Below, in pieces: positions 18,178-26,333 of a DNA stretch of 64,000 bases. Position 1 is the stretch's first letter. Each line of letters begins with the position of its first letter. The DNA is from Adhaeribacter arboris (GTDB lineage: Bacteria; Bacteroidota; Bacteroidia; Cytophagales; Hymenobacteraceae): positions 1,116,001-1,180,000 of the forward strand of contig NZ_PYFT01000001.1 in assembly GCF_003023845.1 (NCBI RefSeq), read 5' to 3'. A model generated the notes under the pieces. The model did not search any database. It was not told where the DNA came from and saw only the letters and a list, made by a program, of their open reading frames with translations. A program made the translations under genes and the position numbers.

Positions 18178-19149
18178 ATGAAGGTAACGGAATTTTTAAA
18201 AAATCAATACAGGCATTTTAACGCTGCCGCCTTAATAGATGCGGCCGAAGGTTATAAAACCCACTTAGCGAACGGTAATAAAATGCTGGTAACTTTAGCC
18301 GGCGCCATGAGTACCGCGGAACTAGGCATTAGCTTAGCGGAAATGATCCGGCAAGATAAAATCCATGCTATTAGCTGTACCGGAGCTAACCTGGAAGAAG
18401 ATATTTTTAACCTGGTCGCCCACGACTTCTATGAGCGCATTCCGCATTACCGCGATCTTACCGCTCAGGACGAAGAAGATTTACTGAATCGGCACATGAA
18501 CCGCGTAACGGATACCTGTATTCCAGAAATGGAGGCCATGCGCCGCATTGAAGATACCGTATTAAAGTTTTGGGAAAAAGCCGATCAGGAATGCAAAGCT
18601 TATTTTCCGCACGAGTTTTTTTATCAGATTTTACTTTCCGGCGAGTTAGAGCAATACTACCAAATTGACCCAAAAAACTCCTGGATGTTGGAAGCGGCCA
18701 AGAAAAACCTCCCCATTTTTGTACCAGGCTGGGAAGACTCTACCTTAGGAAATATTTATGCGGGTCACGTAATTAGCGGCGACATCCAAAACGTGCATAC
18801 CATGAAAACCGGTATCCAGTACATGATGCTGTTGGCAGATTGGTATACGCAAACGGCGAAAGAAGAATCTACCATTGGCTTTTTCCAGATTGGCGGCGGT
18901 ATTGCCGGCGATTTCCCAATCTGCGTCGTTCCTATGCTGCACCAGGATTTACAACGTACCGGCGTACCCTTATGGGGTTATTTTGCTCAGATCTCTGATT
19001 CTACTACTAGCTATGGTTCTTATTCAGGTGCGGTACCTAACGAGAAAATAACCTGGGGTAAATTAGGCAAGGATACCCCTAAATACATCATTGAATCGGA
19101 TGCTACTATTGTGGCTCCCTTAATATTCGCTATTGTATTGGATTTATAA
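18178..19149 (+). CDS. Deoxyhypusine synthase family protein
   Basis: 323 residues of the deoxyhypusine/homospermidine synthase-like family, which transfers the aminobutyl group of spermidine. It shows an NAD-binding core with TLAGAMSTAELG and SCTGANLEED, FFQIGGGIAGDFPICVVPM, and a C-terminal WGKLGKD whose Lys295 corresponds to the imine-forming lysine of eukaryotic deoxyhypusine synthase. Bacteria have no eIF5A substrate, so the physiological acceptor is unknown; a polyamine such as homospermidine is one possibility. A terminator follows. It lies 127 bp after hslV and is probably a separate unit. Confidence 0.9.
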   Translation: MKVTEFLKNQYRHFNAAALIDAAEGYKTHLANGNKMLVTLAGAMSTAELGISLAEMIRQDKIHAISCTGANLEEDIFNLVAHDFYERIPHYRDLTAQDEEDLLNRHMNRVTDTCIPEMEAMRRIEDTVLKFWEKADQECKAYFPHEFFYQILLSGELEQYYQIDPKNSWMLEAAKKNLPIFVPGWEDSTLGNIYAGHVISGDIQNVHTMKTGIQYMMLLADWYTQTAKEESTIGFFQIGGGIAGDFPICVVPMLHQDLQRTGVPLWGYFAQISDSTTSYGSYSGAVPNEKITWGKLGKDTPKYIIESDATIVAPLIFAIVLDL

Positions 19150-19170
19150 TATTAAAAATTTATTATATTT

Positions 19171-19203
19171 TAAGCCGGAGATATATAATTTCCGGCTTTT
19201 TTA
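19171..19203 (+). terminator. Rho-independent terminator
   Basis: AAGCCGGA (19172-19179) pairs with TCCGGCTT (19191-19198) around an 11-base AT loop, followed by TTTT on the plus strand. It ends the deoxyhypusine-synthase-like gene. Confidence 0.85.
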
Positions 19204-19247
19204 TTAATATTGCATAAAATATATATTTAATCAAGTTTATATACATT

Positions 19248-20528
19248 ATGCAAAAAACTTTTACTTATTTACTTTGGGCCACTTTTTTACTGCTGGTTAC
19301 TAACTTCAACACATTCGCCCAAAAAAACTTTACGCCTGGTTATTTAATTTCTTCGTCCCAGGATACTATAGCTGGTCTGATCGATAACAAAGAATGGGAC
19401 CGGAACCCTTCCTATATTGATTTTAAATCAAATTCTGAAAGTACGATTCAACATTATACCATCCAACAACTAAACGGATTTGGCTTTGTCAACGGGGATG
19501 TTTACCGAAAAGCAGTAGTAAAGATTGACAAAACTCCGGTCCGGTTCGAAGAACTGTTGAATAACTCCAAACCTACTATTGTAAGTGATACCGTATTTTT
19601 ATTAGAGCAGGTAAAAGGTTCTTTAAGCTTATATCACTTACTCGACGAGAAAGATAAAAGCCATTTCTTTATCCAAAAAGACGAAGGGCTTATCGATGAA
19701 TTAATTCAGAGAAATTTTGTCTTTTATAAGAATAGTCAGCCATTGTTTGGCACTTCCGAGCAATATAAAGATCAATTAAAGTATTCTTACCTTCATGATT
19801 TTTCTGACTTATATTCGCAAATTACCAAAACCTCTTACACCAAAGCCGCATTAACTTCTTTGATACAAAAAGCTAATACGCGCTTAAATCCGGAGATTAC
19901 TAAAACCATTAAAATAATTAGTAAACACGAAAGTAAATTTGGTTTAGTAGTTGGGGTAAATCTTACTCATTACCAATTTATCAGTGAGGGATATGAATAC
20001 CTCACTAAAACGCATTTTACCTGGCAGAAAAACCCAATGATCGGTTTTTCGCACCAAATTATACTACCGCGCAACCGAAAAAAATATGCTATCTATAACG
20101 AGTTAGCCTGGAAAAGAAATTTCACGCAAGGCCAATTTGATATAAAAGATGCCACTTACTCTAGTACGGGTATCATTACCATTAAAGCCAATTATCTTGG
20201 TTTAACTTCGATGCTGCGTTACTCTTGGATGAATCAGAAATGTCAACCATTTATGAATGTTGGTTTAGCGGGTAATTATGCTACTTCGGTTACTACCCGC
20301 GTGCAAGCAAGCGAACAAGACCGTACAAACGAACAAACAACAGATAAATTTATTCTGGAACATCCCGGAAAATTTGAAGGAGGCATAGTAGTAGGCGGTG
20401 GAGTAAAAGTTAAACAAACAACCGCCGAAATTCGCCTGGAGAAAGGTACCGGTTATTTAAATCCGTATACTGAAATAGGTGCTCGTAAAACCATGCTCGC
20501 TTTTCTAGTAACGTACTACTTCAATTAA
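19248..20528 (+). CDS. Exported protein of a Bacteroidota-type paralogous family (copy 1)
   Basis: 426 residues with a signal peptide (hydrophobic residues about 8-22, ending TFAQ). The N-terminal half shows YLISSSQDTIAGLIDNKEW and a pattern of beta strands; the C-terminal half (from about residue 235) looks like an outer-membrane beta-barrel, with alternating aromatic strands and a final VTYYF. I cannot assign a named family. The second copy follows at 20725 with similar motifs: SQDTI-x-GLID, NELAWK and AEIR(L/I)EKG. A role as an outer-membrane protein of unknown substrate is inferred. Confidence 0.65.
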   Translation: MQKTFTYLLWATFLLLVTNFNTFAQKNFTPGYLISSSQDTIAGLIDNKEWDRNPSYIDFKSNSESTIQHYTIQQLNGFGFVNGDVYRKAVVKIDKTPVRFEELLNNSKPTIVSDTVFLLEQVKGSLSLYHLLDEKDKSHFFIQKDEGLIDELIQRNFVFYKNSQPLFGTSEQYKDQLKYSYLHDFSDLYSQITKTSYTKAALTSLIQKANTRLNPEITKTIKIISKHESKFGLVVGVNLTHYQFISEGYEYLTKTHFTWQKNPMIGFSHQIILPRNRKKYAIYNELAWKRNFTQGQFDIKDATYSSTGIITIKANYLGLTSMLRYSWMNQKCQPFMNVGLAGNYATSVTTRVQASEQDRTNEQTTDKFILEHPGKFEGGIVVGGGVKVKQTTAEIRLEKGTGYLNPYTEIGARKTMLAFLVTYYFN

Positions 20529-20724
20529 AATATAACCCCATCTTATATAAGATTTTAACTTAAATTATTGAATTTCAATTAGCTGATTTTTAGCTTACAA
20601 AAATAGAAAGGCAAACTTTATTACCGATTGACTTGGTAACAAATAACAGGAACTGCTGAATTTAGGTTTAAATAGTTTTCCTGCAAAAATAGTATTCATC
20701 CATTTACATCATTTCTAAAATCAA

Positions 20725-22014
20725 ATGCAAACAAGATATACTTCCTTGTTTTGGATCAGCCTTTTACTTTTTTTACTTAGCAATAAAATTTATGGGCAAA
20801 GCAACTTTGTGAAGGCTTATTTAATTTTACCTTCGCAGGATACTATCCAAGGTTTAATTGATGATCAGAATTGGGCAAAAAACCCGAAGATAATCTCTTT
20901 TAAAAGAGGTGAAAACGCCACCATTCAAAAATATAAACCTGGTGAAATACGGGGATTTAGTTTGAATTCTGGTGAACAATACAACAGTCAAATTGTAACC
21001 ATTGATAAATCGCCGACAGAACTTGCAACTTTAATAGAACAGGCTAAACTGGACAACAACTTTGTGGTAAAAGACACCGTTTTCTTAACGGTTTTGGTGA
21101 AAGGCTATGCCCATTTGTACTACTTAAAAGATGAAAATGCCAAAGTGCATTATTATTTACAAAAGCCAGGTATGTCTGTTCAAGAATTAATCCAACGAAA
21201 ATCTATCTCTACCATCAAGGGCCAAAATTTGCTGGTTACTTCCGATATTTATAAAGGCCAACTGGTAAATATTTTTAGCGATTGTTTATCCTTACATTCC
21301 GAAATAAATAAAACGAATTACCGGAAAAATGAATTAATTCAATTAGCTCAAAAGTATAACAATTATAAAACCGGTGCTACAAGTCAAATAGTTAAAGGTA
21401 AACTTGATACAAATGTACAATTCGGATTGCTGGCGGGAATGAGTAAAACTAATTTACTTTTTTCGGGAAATCACACTAACTCTAAGTTAGCAGAGAGTAA
21501 ATTTGAAACGAACGTAAACTGCATTATTGGCTTACATCTTGATTTTATCATGGAACGCAGCCGTAGGAAATGGTCAATGCATAACGAATTAGCCTGGAAA
21601 CCTTATCAAACCAAAGCTACTTACCAGACCATTAAATCTGCGGATAATTACGAAAAAGGCACGTATACTTTAGCGTTTGGGTACGTAGGACTAACCAATT
21701 TGCTTCGTTATACCTTACCGTTTGCCAACATTAAACCTTTTATTAATGCTGGACTGGCGCAAAATTTTGCCCTTACTACCGTTAATAAGCACGCTAAAAC
21801 CACACACTTTTACGCTCCGGATCAGGAAAGTACCGAAGCTGCCTTAGCGGACTACCGAAAATACGAGCAGGCACTCGTAATAGGTACCGGAATTACAGCT
21901 AATCGCCTATCCGCCGAGATCCGAATTGAAAAAGGTAACGGCATGTCTGCCTATACCGCCCTCAAATCTTCCAAGCAAATGATACTAGCCTTGATTTCTT
22001 ACCGCATCCATTAA
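20725..22014 (+). CDS. Exported protein of the same family (copy 2)
   Basis: 429 residues with a signal peptide ending near KIYGQ. It shares with the preceding gene the opening YLILPSQDTIQGLIDDQNW, a central VFLTVLVKGYAHLYYL (VFLLEQVKGSLSLYHLL in copy 1), a conserved NELAWK, and a C-terminal SAEIRIEKGNG. By eye the copies are clearly homologous but diverged, so the duplication is old. They are separated by about 200 bp, and each may have its own promoter. The function is unknown; the predicted C-terminal barrel suggests outer-membrane location. Confidence 0.65.
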   Translation: MQTRYTSLFWISLLLFLLSNKIYGQSNFVKAYLILPSQDTIQGLIDDQNWAKNPKIISFKRGENATIQKYKPGEIRGFSLNSGEQYNSQIVTIDKSPTELATLIEQAKLDNNFVVKDTVFLTVLVKGYAHLYYLKDENAKVHYYLQKPGMSVQELIQRKSISTIKGQNLLVTSDIYKGQLVNIFSDCLSLHSEINKTNYRKNELIQLAQKYNNYKTGATSQIVKGKLDTNVQFGLLAGMSKTNLLFSGNHTNSKLAESKFETNVNCIIGLHLDFIMERSRRKWSMHNELAWKPYQTKATYQTIKSADNYEKGTYTLAFGYVGLTNLLRYTLPFANIKPFINAGLAQNFALTTVNKHAKTTHFYAPDQESTEAALADYRKYEQALVIGTGITANRLSAEIRIEKGNGMSAYTALKSSKQMILALISYRIH

Positions 22015-22048
22015 AACCTGTATATTCGTAAAGCAAATAAGAAAAGGT

Positions 22049-22618
22049 ATGCTTACTCCGGCTGAAAAAATTAAAAATTACATGCAACAGGCACCGGCTT
22101 TTGCTCAACCTATTTGTTTTAAGTTACGGGAAATTATTTTGAAGGCGGTTCCGGATATCCAGGAAAGCTGGAAATGGTCGGCGCCGATTTACGAGAAGAA
22201 TGGCCTAATTTGCGGGATAGCAGCATTTAAACAACATGTTAACCTGTCGTTTTTTTTAGGCGCTTACTTGAAAGATTCAGCTAATATCTTAATCGGCGAA
22301 TCCAGCCGCAACATGCGAACCATTAAGTTCAGGGATGTTTCGGAAATTAACGCATCTATTATGGCAAATTACATTCAAGAAGCAGCAATTTTGAACCAGT
22401 CCAGTCTTGATCGTTCTTCTAAAACAATAGAAATTCCTGCCGATTTAGAACAAGCATTACATCAGCACCCCGTAGCATTAGCAATATTTGAAAAATTAGC
22501 TTTCACTCACCGTAAAGAATACGTACGCTGGCTCGAAGAAGCTAAGAAACCAGAAACTCGCCAACGGCGCCTGGAAAAAGCAATTGAAAGGATAGCTGCC
22601 GGAAAAAAGTACAGTTAA
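22049..22618 (+). CDS. DUF1801 / YdeI (OmdA)-like protein
   Basis: 189 residues with two parts. The N-terminal half (to about residue 110) resembles DUF1801: PDIQESWKWSAPIYEKNGL and CGIAAFKQHVNLSFFLG. The C-terminal half, IPADLEQALHQHP then FTHRKEYVRWLEEAK and ERIAAGKK, is the YdeI/OmpD-associated helical domain. In enteric bacteria YdeI-like proteins are tied to antimicrobial peptide resistance, but the biochemical role is unknown. It starts 34 bp after the second exported paralogue and may be cotranscribed. Confidence 0.8.
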   Translation: MLTPAEKIKNYMQQAPAFAQPICFKLREIILKAVPDIQESWKWSAPIYEKNGLICGIAAFKQHVNLSFFLGAYLKDSANILIGESSRNMRTIKFRDVSEINASIMANYIQEAAILNQSSLDRSSKTIEIPADLEQALHQHPVALAIFEKLAFTHRKEYVRWLEEAKKPETRQRRLEKAIERIAAGKKYS

Positions 22619-22720
22619 GCAAAGTCTCGGAGATTCAGCAATGATTAAATAAAAAAGTAAACTATAACTTCTTAAAACAAAGTAACATTATTGGTCGAAT
22701 AACCGGAAAGTGTAACGTTT

Positions 22721-23713
22721 ATGAAGTATTTAGACTATTCAACCGTTACCGGAGCTGCCAATTTATTATTAATGAAAGAACCATTCAGGGTATTGATAGC
22801 CATTATAACTTTTAAGCGACCAAGAGGACTAAAGCACTTATTAAAAACTTTGCAATCTCAAGAAGTGAGTGATGCTATACAGGTCGAGATTTTGGTGGTA
22901 GATAATGATTGCACCGGTGAAACCCCAAAAATTATTGCGGAGCTAGCGTCTACGGCATCTTTCAAATTAAATTTAGTAGAAGAACCGGAAAATGGCATTG
23001 TCTCTGCCCGGAATAAAGCTGTCGATTTTTTTTTGCAAACGTCCTTTCAGGCTTTAGTTTTTATCGACGACGACGAATGGCCCAGCAATACGACTTGGCT
23101 GCAAACCTTAGTAAATACTCAAATCCAAACCCAGGCCGATATTGTTACCAGCCTGGTACACGTAATAGCCAAAGATTCTTCTAAAAAATGGGTAGAAAAA
23201 GTTTTGGATTATGGCAGTCATATAAAAAAAAATGTAGGGCCGACAAACCGGTTTTACACTAACAATTTATTGCTAATGCGGCGGGTGTTAGAAGTTATAA
23301 ATCCTGCTTTTGATATACGGTTTGCTTTTACCGGTTCCTCTGATCTTCATTTTTGTATTAAATGCCGACAAGCCGGTTTTAAGGCTGTTTTTACCCCGGA
23401 CGCTCCGGTTCAGGAATATTACCCTATCTCCCGTTCCTCTTTGCGCTGGTTCTTTTTACGAGGGTATCGTGCTGGCGAAGGGGCCACCCGTGCCACGCTT
23501 TATGAAGGTACTTTCCCTTTTGCTTATTTTTATTGTTTAGCAATGAGTGGGGTCCGTTTCGTACGTGGTATTTTCAATATAGTAATTGGTCTTACTACAG
23601 TCGATAAAGCCATTATAGCCCGCAGTTTTCTGCAAGTTGGGTCGGCTTTAGGTACCCTAGGTGGTTTATTTGGCATGTCCTATCAGGAATACAAAACCAT
23701 CCATGGTTCGTAG
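22721..23713 (+). CDS. Family 2 glycosyltransferase
   Basis: 330 residues of a GT-A glycosyltransferase. The N-terminal VLIAIITFKRPRGL, then VVDNDCTGETPKI and the metal/sugar-nucleotide motif FIDDDEWPSN (about residues 113-122) are typical of family 2. SSDLHFCIKCRQAGFKAVFTP is the acceptor region. The C-terminal part has hydrophobic segments (FPFAYFYCLAMSGVRFV and later FNIVIGL), so membrane association is likely. It probably adds a sugar to a surface polysaccharide; donor and acceptor are unknown. The neighbour on the opposite strand is a family 4 glycosyltransferase, and the two converge. Confidence 0.87.
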   Translation: MKYLDYSTVTGAANLLLMKEPFRVLIAIITFKRPRGLKHLLKTLQSQEVSDAIQVEILVVDNDCTGETPKIIAELASTASFKLNLVEEPENGIVSARNKAVDFFLQTSFQALVFIDDDEWPSNTTWLQTLVNTQIQTQADIVTSLVHVIAKDSSKKWVEKVLDYGSHIKKNVGPTNRFYTNNLLLMRRVLEVINPAFDIRFAFTGSSDLHFCIKCRQAGFKAVFTPDAPVQEYYPISRSSLRWFFLRGYRAGEGATRATLYEGTFPFAYFYCLAMSGVRFVRGIFNIVIGLTTVDKAIIARSFLQVGSALGTLGGLFGMSYQEYKTIHGS

Positions 23714-23827
23714 TTAATTAATTTTATCAAGAACTTAACTATATGATTTAAGATTAGTTTTTATTCCGTTTAAATGGCAGATTTCATAATAATTTATAGT
23801 TGGATGAAGAAAATTTATTTTAATATG

Positions 23828-25090
23828 TCAATTACTCCATCCTAAATTTTCTACATTTCTAACTACTTTTATGTATTTACCATACTGAACTGAATTTGTA
23901 AATTCAGTTCCTACTTCTTTACATCTACTCTTCATTTGCTGTAAATCACTATTTAACAGTAAAGTTATCGCGTTCACTAAAGAATCAACATCAGCGGCTT
24001 TATATTGATAACCTAGCTTTCTGGTAGTAACTAGATGTTCTAAATTTCTACCTAAACTATTGATTAAAGGAAGCCCCGCCGCAAAGTAATCATAACATTT
24101 AATTGGCATGGATACTGCCGATCCATCCGCATAGGTAGAAAAACCGAAATCGCAGAAAGAAAATAATTTGTATAACGTTTTGGTGGGTAAACTACCCAGG
24201 TAAATAATATTAGAACTAGCCTTAGCCGCTGATTTTACATTTTCTAATAAGGGGCCTTTGCCCGCAATCAAAAATTTAAGATTGGGCGCACTTACTTGCA
24301 TTTTTTTTGCTGTTTCAAGTATCGAGGGTATATCGTATCCTTCTCCTAAAGTACCCGCATAAATTCCCCAAATATTACTTCCTTTTTCCGGCAAATGTAA
24401 CTGAGTTAAAAGGCTACCATCGGCATCTTGCATTTCTTTTTCTAAGGAAGGTACATCACAACCCCAATAAACTACTTCTCCCGCAATTTTTTTATTGTAC
24501 TGTAAAACCTGTTCCAGATAATCCGGAGATACGGCTGTAACAGCGGAGGCGTTTAAGTAAATATTTTTTCTCCTGTTGTAAAATGGCCAGAAAATTACTT
24601 TACTATACTTCCGTATCAGCTTAGGTAATTTTACTTCAAACGATTCTGGCCATAAATCAATTATATCTAAAATTAACTTAGCTTTAGCCTCTTGAATGAA
24701 GGATTTCAGAAAACTGTACATAAAAATTGCCGGCTCCTTCAGGATTACAATTGCGGGCGGCGGAATATTGTTAGGATTTGCTGCCACCCCTTTAGCGAAA
24801 GTTTGTTCATATTTGATTCGTTTAAACGAAATATGATGCTCATATCCAGTGGTTTCTACCAGTACAATATTTAAATTAGAATTAAGCCGAATTTGTTTTT
24901 GGTCGTTTACATAAGTTTTATCTTTATGGGAAAAATTTGATATAAATAAATGAACATTATAGCCAGCATTACTTAAAAATCTTGCTATTAAAAGATACCT
25001 ACTGTCTCGCCAATTTAATTCCGGTATATCCGTATAAGGGTCAATAATCCAAATGCACTTCATATTTTTTGCTTTTTTCTCACCTGCCAT
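23828..25090 (-). CDS. Family 4 glycosyltransferase
   Basis: A GT-B glycosyltransferase of 420 residues from the ATG at 25090; a second ATG at 25063 would remove nine lysine-rich residues. The N-terminal domain starts MKCIWIIDPYTDIPELNWRD, with a Gly-rich turn further on. The C-terminal domain has WGIYAGTLGEGYDIPSIL, FLIAGKGPLLENVK and NIIYLGSLPTKTLYKLFSFC, then PIKCYDYFAAGLPLINSLG, the donor-binding region. It may act in surface glycan synthesis with the converging family 2 enzyme. Base composition is noticeably more AT-rich than many neighbours, a weak sign of transfer. Confidence 0.85.
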   Translation of the reverse strand: MAGEKKAKNMKCIWIIDPYTDIPELNWRDSRYLLIARFLSNAGYNVHLFISNFSHKDKTYVNDQKQIRLNSNLNIVLVETTGYEHHISFKRIKYEQTFAKGVAANPNNIPPPAIVILKEPAIFMYSFLKSFIQEAKAKLILDIIDLWPESFEVKLPKLIRKYSKVIFWPFYNRRKNIYLNASAVTAVSPDYLEQVLQYNKKIAGEVVYWGCDVPSLEKEMQDADGSLLTQLHLPEKGSNIWGIYAGTLGEGYDIPSILETAKKMQVSAPNLKFLIAGKGPLLENVKSAAKASSNIIYLGSLPTKTLYKLFSFCDFGFSTYADGSAVSMPIKCYDYFAAGLPLINSLGRNLEHLVTTRKLGYQYKAADVDSLVNAITLLLNSDLQQMKSRCKEVGTEFTNSVQYGKYIKVVRNVENLGWSN

Positions 25091-25557
25091 GCTCGCTTAT
25101 CAATAAAAGAATTAGTAGGCAAAAAAGAAAACTTAGGTACTAATTATTCCATCTATTTTATTAAAAGATTATGGATTAATGTCGTTTTCAATTTATTTAA
25201 GCGAAGAAATAATTATTAATGATTTAAAATTTTACGTAACAATTAAAAGCGGTAAAGTAATCCAGAATTGAAAATCAGGATCTTGCAGTACTATTTCAGA
25301 TTATGTAACGGTGCAAAATTTAGTTTTTGCTCCGTAGCAACTATATTAGTAGTGCTTTACAAAAAATAGCGTGTAAAATTACAGTGAATAAAAAAGAATA
25401 TCCCCGCCGCAAGCAGCGGAGTACCTGTTATAATTTTAGTTTGTTTCAACAAAAATGGTGGAGAATTAAACCCAAAAAGATTAAAGTATCTGCCGAAACC
25501 CGGAAAAATAAACGGGTAAAGCAGACTTTAATTCTTGTTTAGGTAATTTCGGTGAGA
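25091..25557. other. Gene-poor AT-rich gap
   Basis: 467 bp between two minus-strand genes. The only open frame, on the plus strand (25327-25542, 71 codons), begins at TTG; a GTG at 25382 is an alternative start. Its product would be very basic (PRRKQRSTC, RIKPKKIKVS). The codons look gene-like in the second half, but there is no ribosome site, no ATG and no recognisable family. I see no hairpin or repeat of note. Confidence 0.3.
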
Positions 25558-26115
25558 TTAACTTATTTCTACTGGTTTAGAGTTGAACTGATACGTAGTA
25601 TCCTGCCGGAACTGGTTATTTTCGCTCCTTAAAATACTAAAATTATTCAGTTCAATGTCCCAGTTATAGGTTCTTTGGTTTAGATAGGTAATTAAGGTGG
25701 GTAAAATTTCGGGAGTAGTATCGCGGAGGGCCAGAGATATATGCGGTACCCAATTTTCCGGATCGTAAAAATTGACAGTATGCCGGCTGAAAGCCCGAAT
25801 ACCCCGGTAAAGCTCGGCATGTACCAGGTTAAATCCATCCGCCCGGATAACCGGTACAAATATTACCGGGTGTTCGCCCGGAAAAATACCTAAACCGGTA
25901 GTCTTCACGCGAACGGATTTGGTTTGACCGGCAACCTCGCTTAAGTAAGTTTTTAATTGAGCTAATTTTTCTATTTCGCAAATCAGCCAGGTAACGTGCG
26001 GATCGGCCGTAATTTTAACCCCTTTTAAACCGAAGGTCCGTTCCAGATCGTCGATTATTTCATTCACCATTTGAGAATGCTCTGCATCCAATAAGGAGAC
26101 AACCGCTACCATCAT
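25558..26115 (-). CDS. 2'-5' RNA ligase family protein (2H phosphoesterase)
   Basis: 185 residues of the two-histidine phosphoesterase superfamily. The two catalytic motifs are HVTWLIC (around residue 46) and HISLAL (around residue 133), with the expected spacing of about 85 residues. Members hydrolyse or form 2'-5' or cyclic phosphodiester bonds, such as in ThpR or CPDase-like enzymes. The physiological RNA substrate is unknown. It is divergent from the ABC-F gene; an inverted-repeat-like spacer lies between. Confidence 0.85.
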   Translation of the reverse strand: MMVAVVSLLDAEHSQMVNEIIDDLERTFGLKGVKITADPHVTWLICEIEKLAQLKTYLSEVAGQTKSVRVKTTGLGIFPGEHPVIFVPVIRADGFNLVHAELYRGIRAFSRHTVNFYDPENWVPHISLALRDTTPEILPTLITYLNQRTYNWDIELNNFSILRSENNQFRQDTTYQFNSKPVEIS

Positions 26116-26161
26116 TTATTTTTAACCTGCAAACGAAAGAAAGTCCGTATTCGTTGTATTA

Positions 26162-26298
26162 GTTTTTAGTCCACAGTCCATGGACGGTAGACCAAAGTTG
26201 AGATTGTTAAGTTGCTAAATTGCTAAATTTTTTAAATAAATTAGTACAACCTTATAACTTTCCAACCTTAAAACCTACTGACTTGTAACTTGTAACGC
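26162..26298. repeat. Intergenic inverted repeat, degenerate member
   Basis: The left side (26162-26192) carries the TAGTCCACAGTCCATGG word seen at 37622 and, in related form, at 13849. It is followed by AAGTTGAGATTGTTAAGTTG. The right side (26247-26298) has ACTTTCCAACCTTAAAACC and ends ACTTGTAACTTGTAAC. Pairing between the arms is weaker than in the other elements. It occupies the divergent gap before the ABC-F gene and overlaps its predicted -33 box. Confidence 0.45.
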
Positions 26299-26313
26299 AT
26301 TTGCTTAGCTTTG
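26283..26313 (+). promoter_or_regulatory. Bacteroidota-type promoter for the ABC-F gene
   Basis: TTG at 26283-26285, then 20 bases, then TAGCTTTG at 26306-26313, which matches the Bacteroidota -7 consensus TAnnTTTG with the usual spacing. The start codon is 20 bp downstream, so the leader would be short. Confidence 0.6.
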
Positions 26314-26333
26314 CGTTTTTATTGCCTCCTTTC

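Noticed and set aside
25327-25542. Open frame of 71 codons, very basic product
   Set aside because: It starts with TTG, has no ribosome site and no recognised family; part of the codon use looks gene-like, so it is mentioned under the gap entry but not called as a gene.
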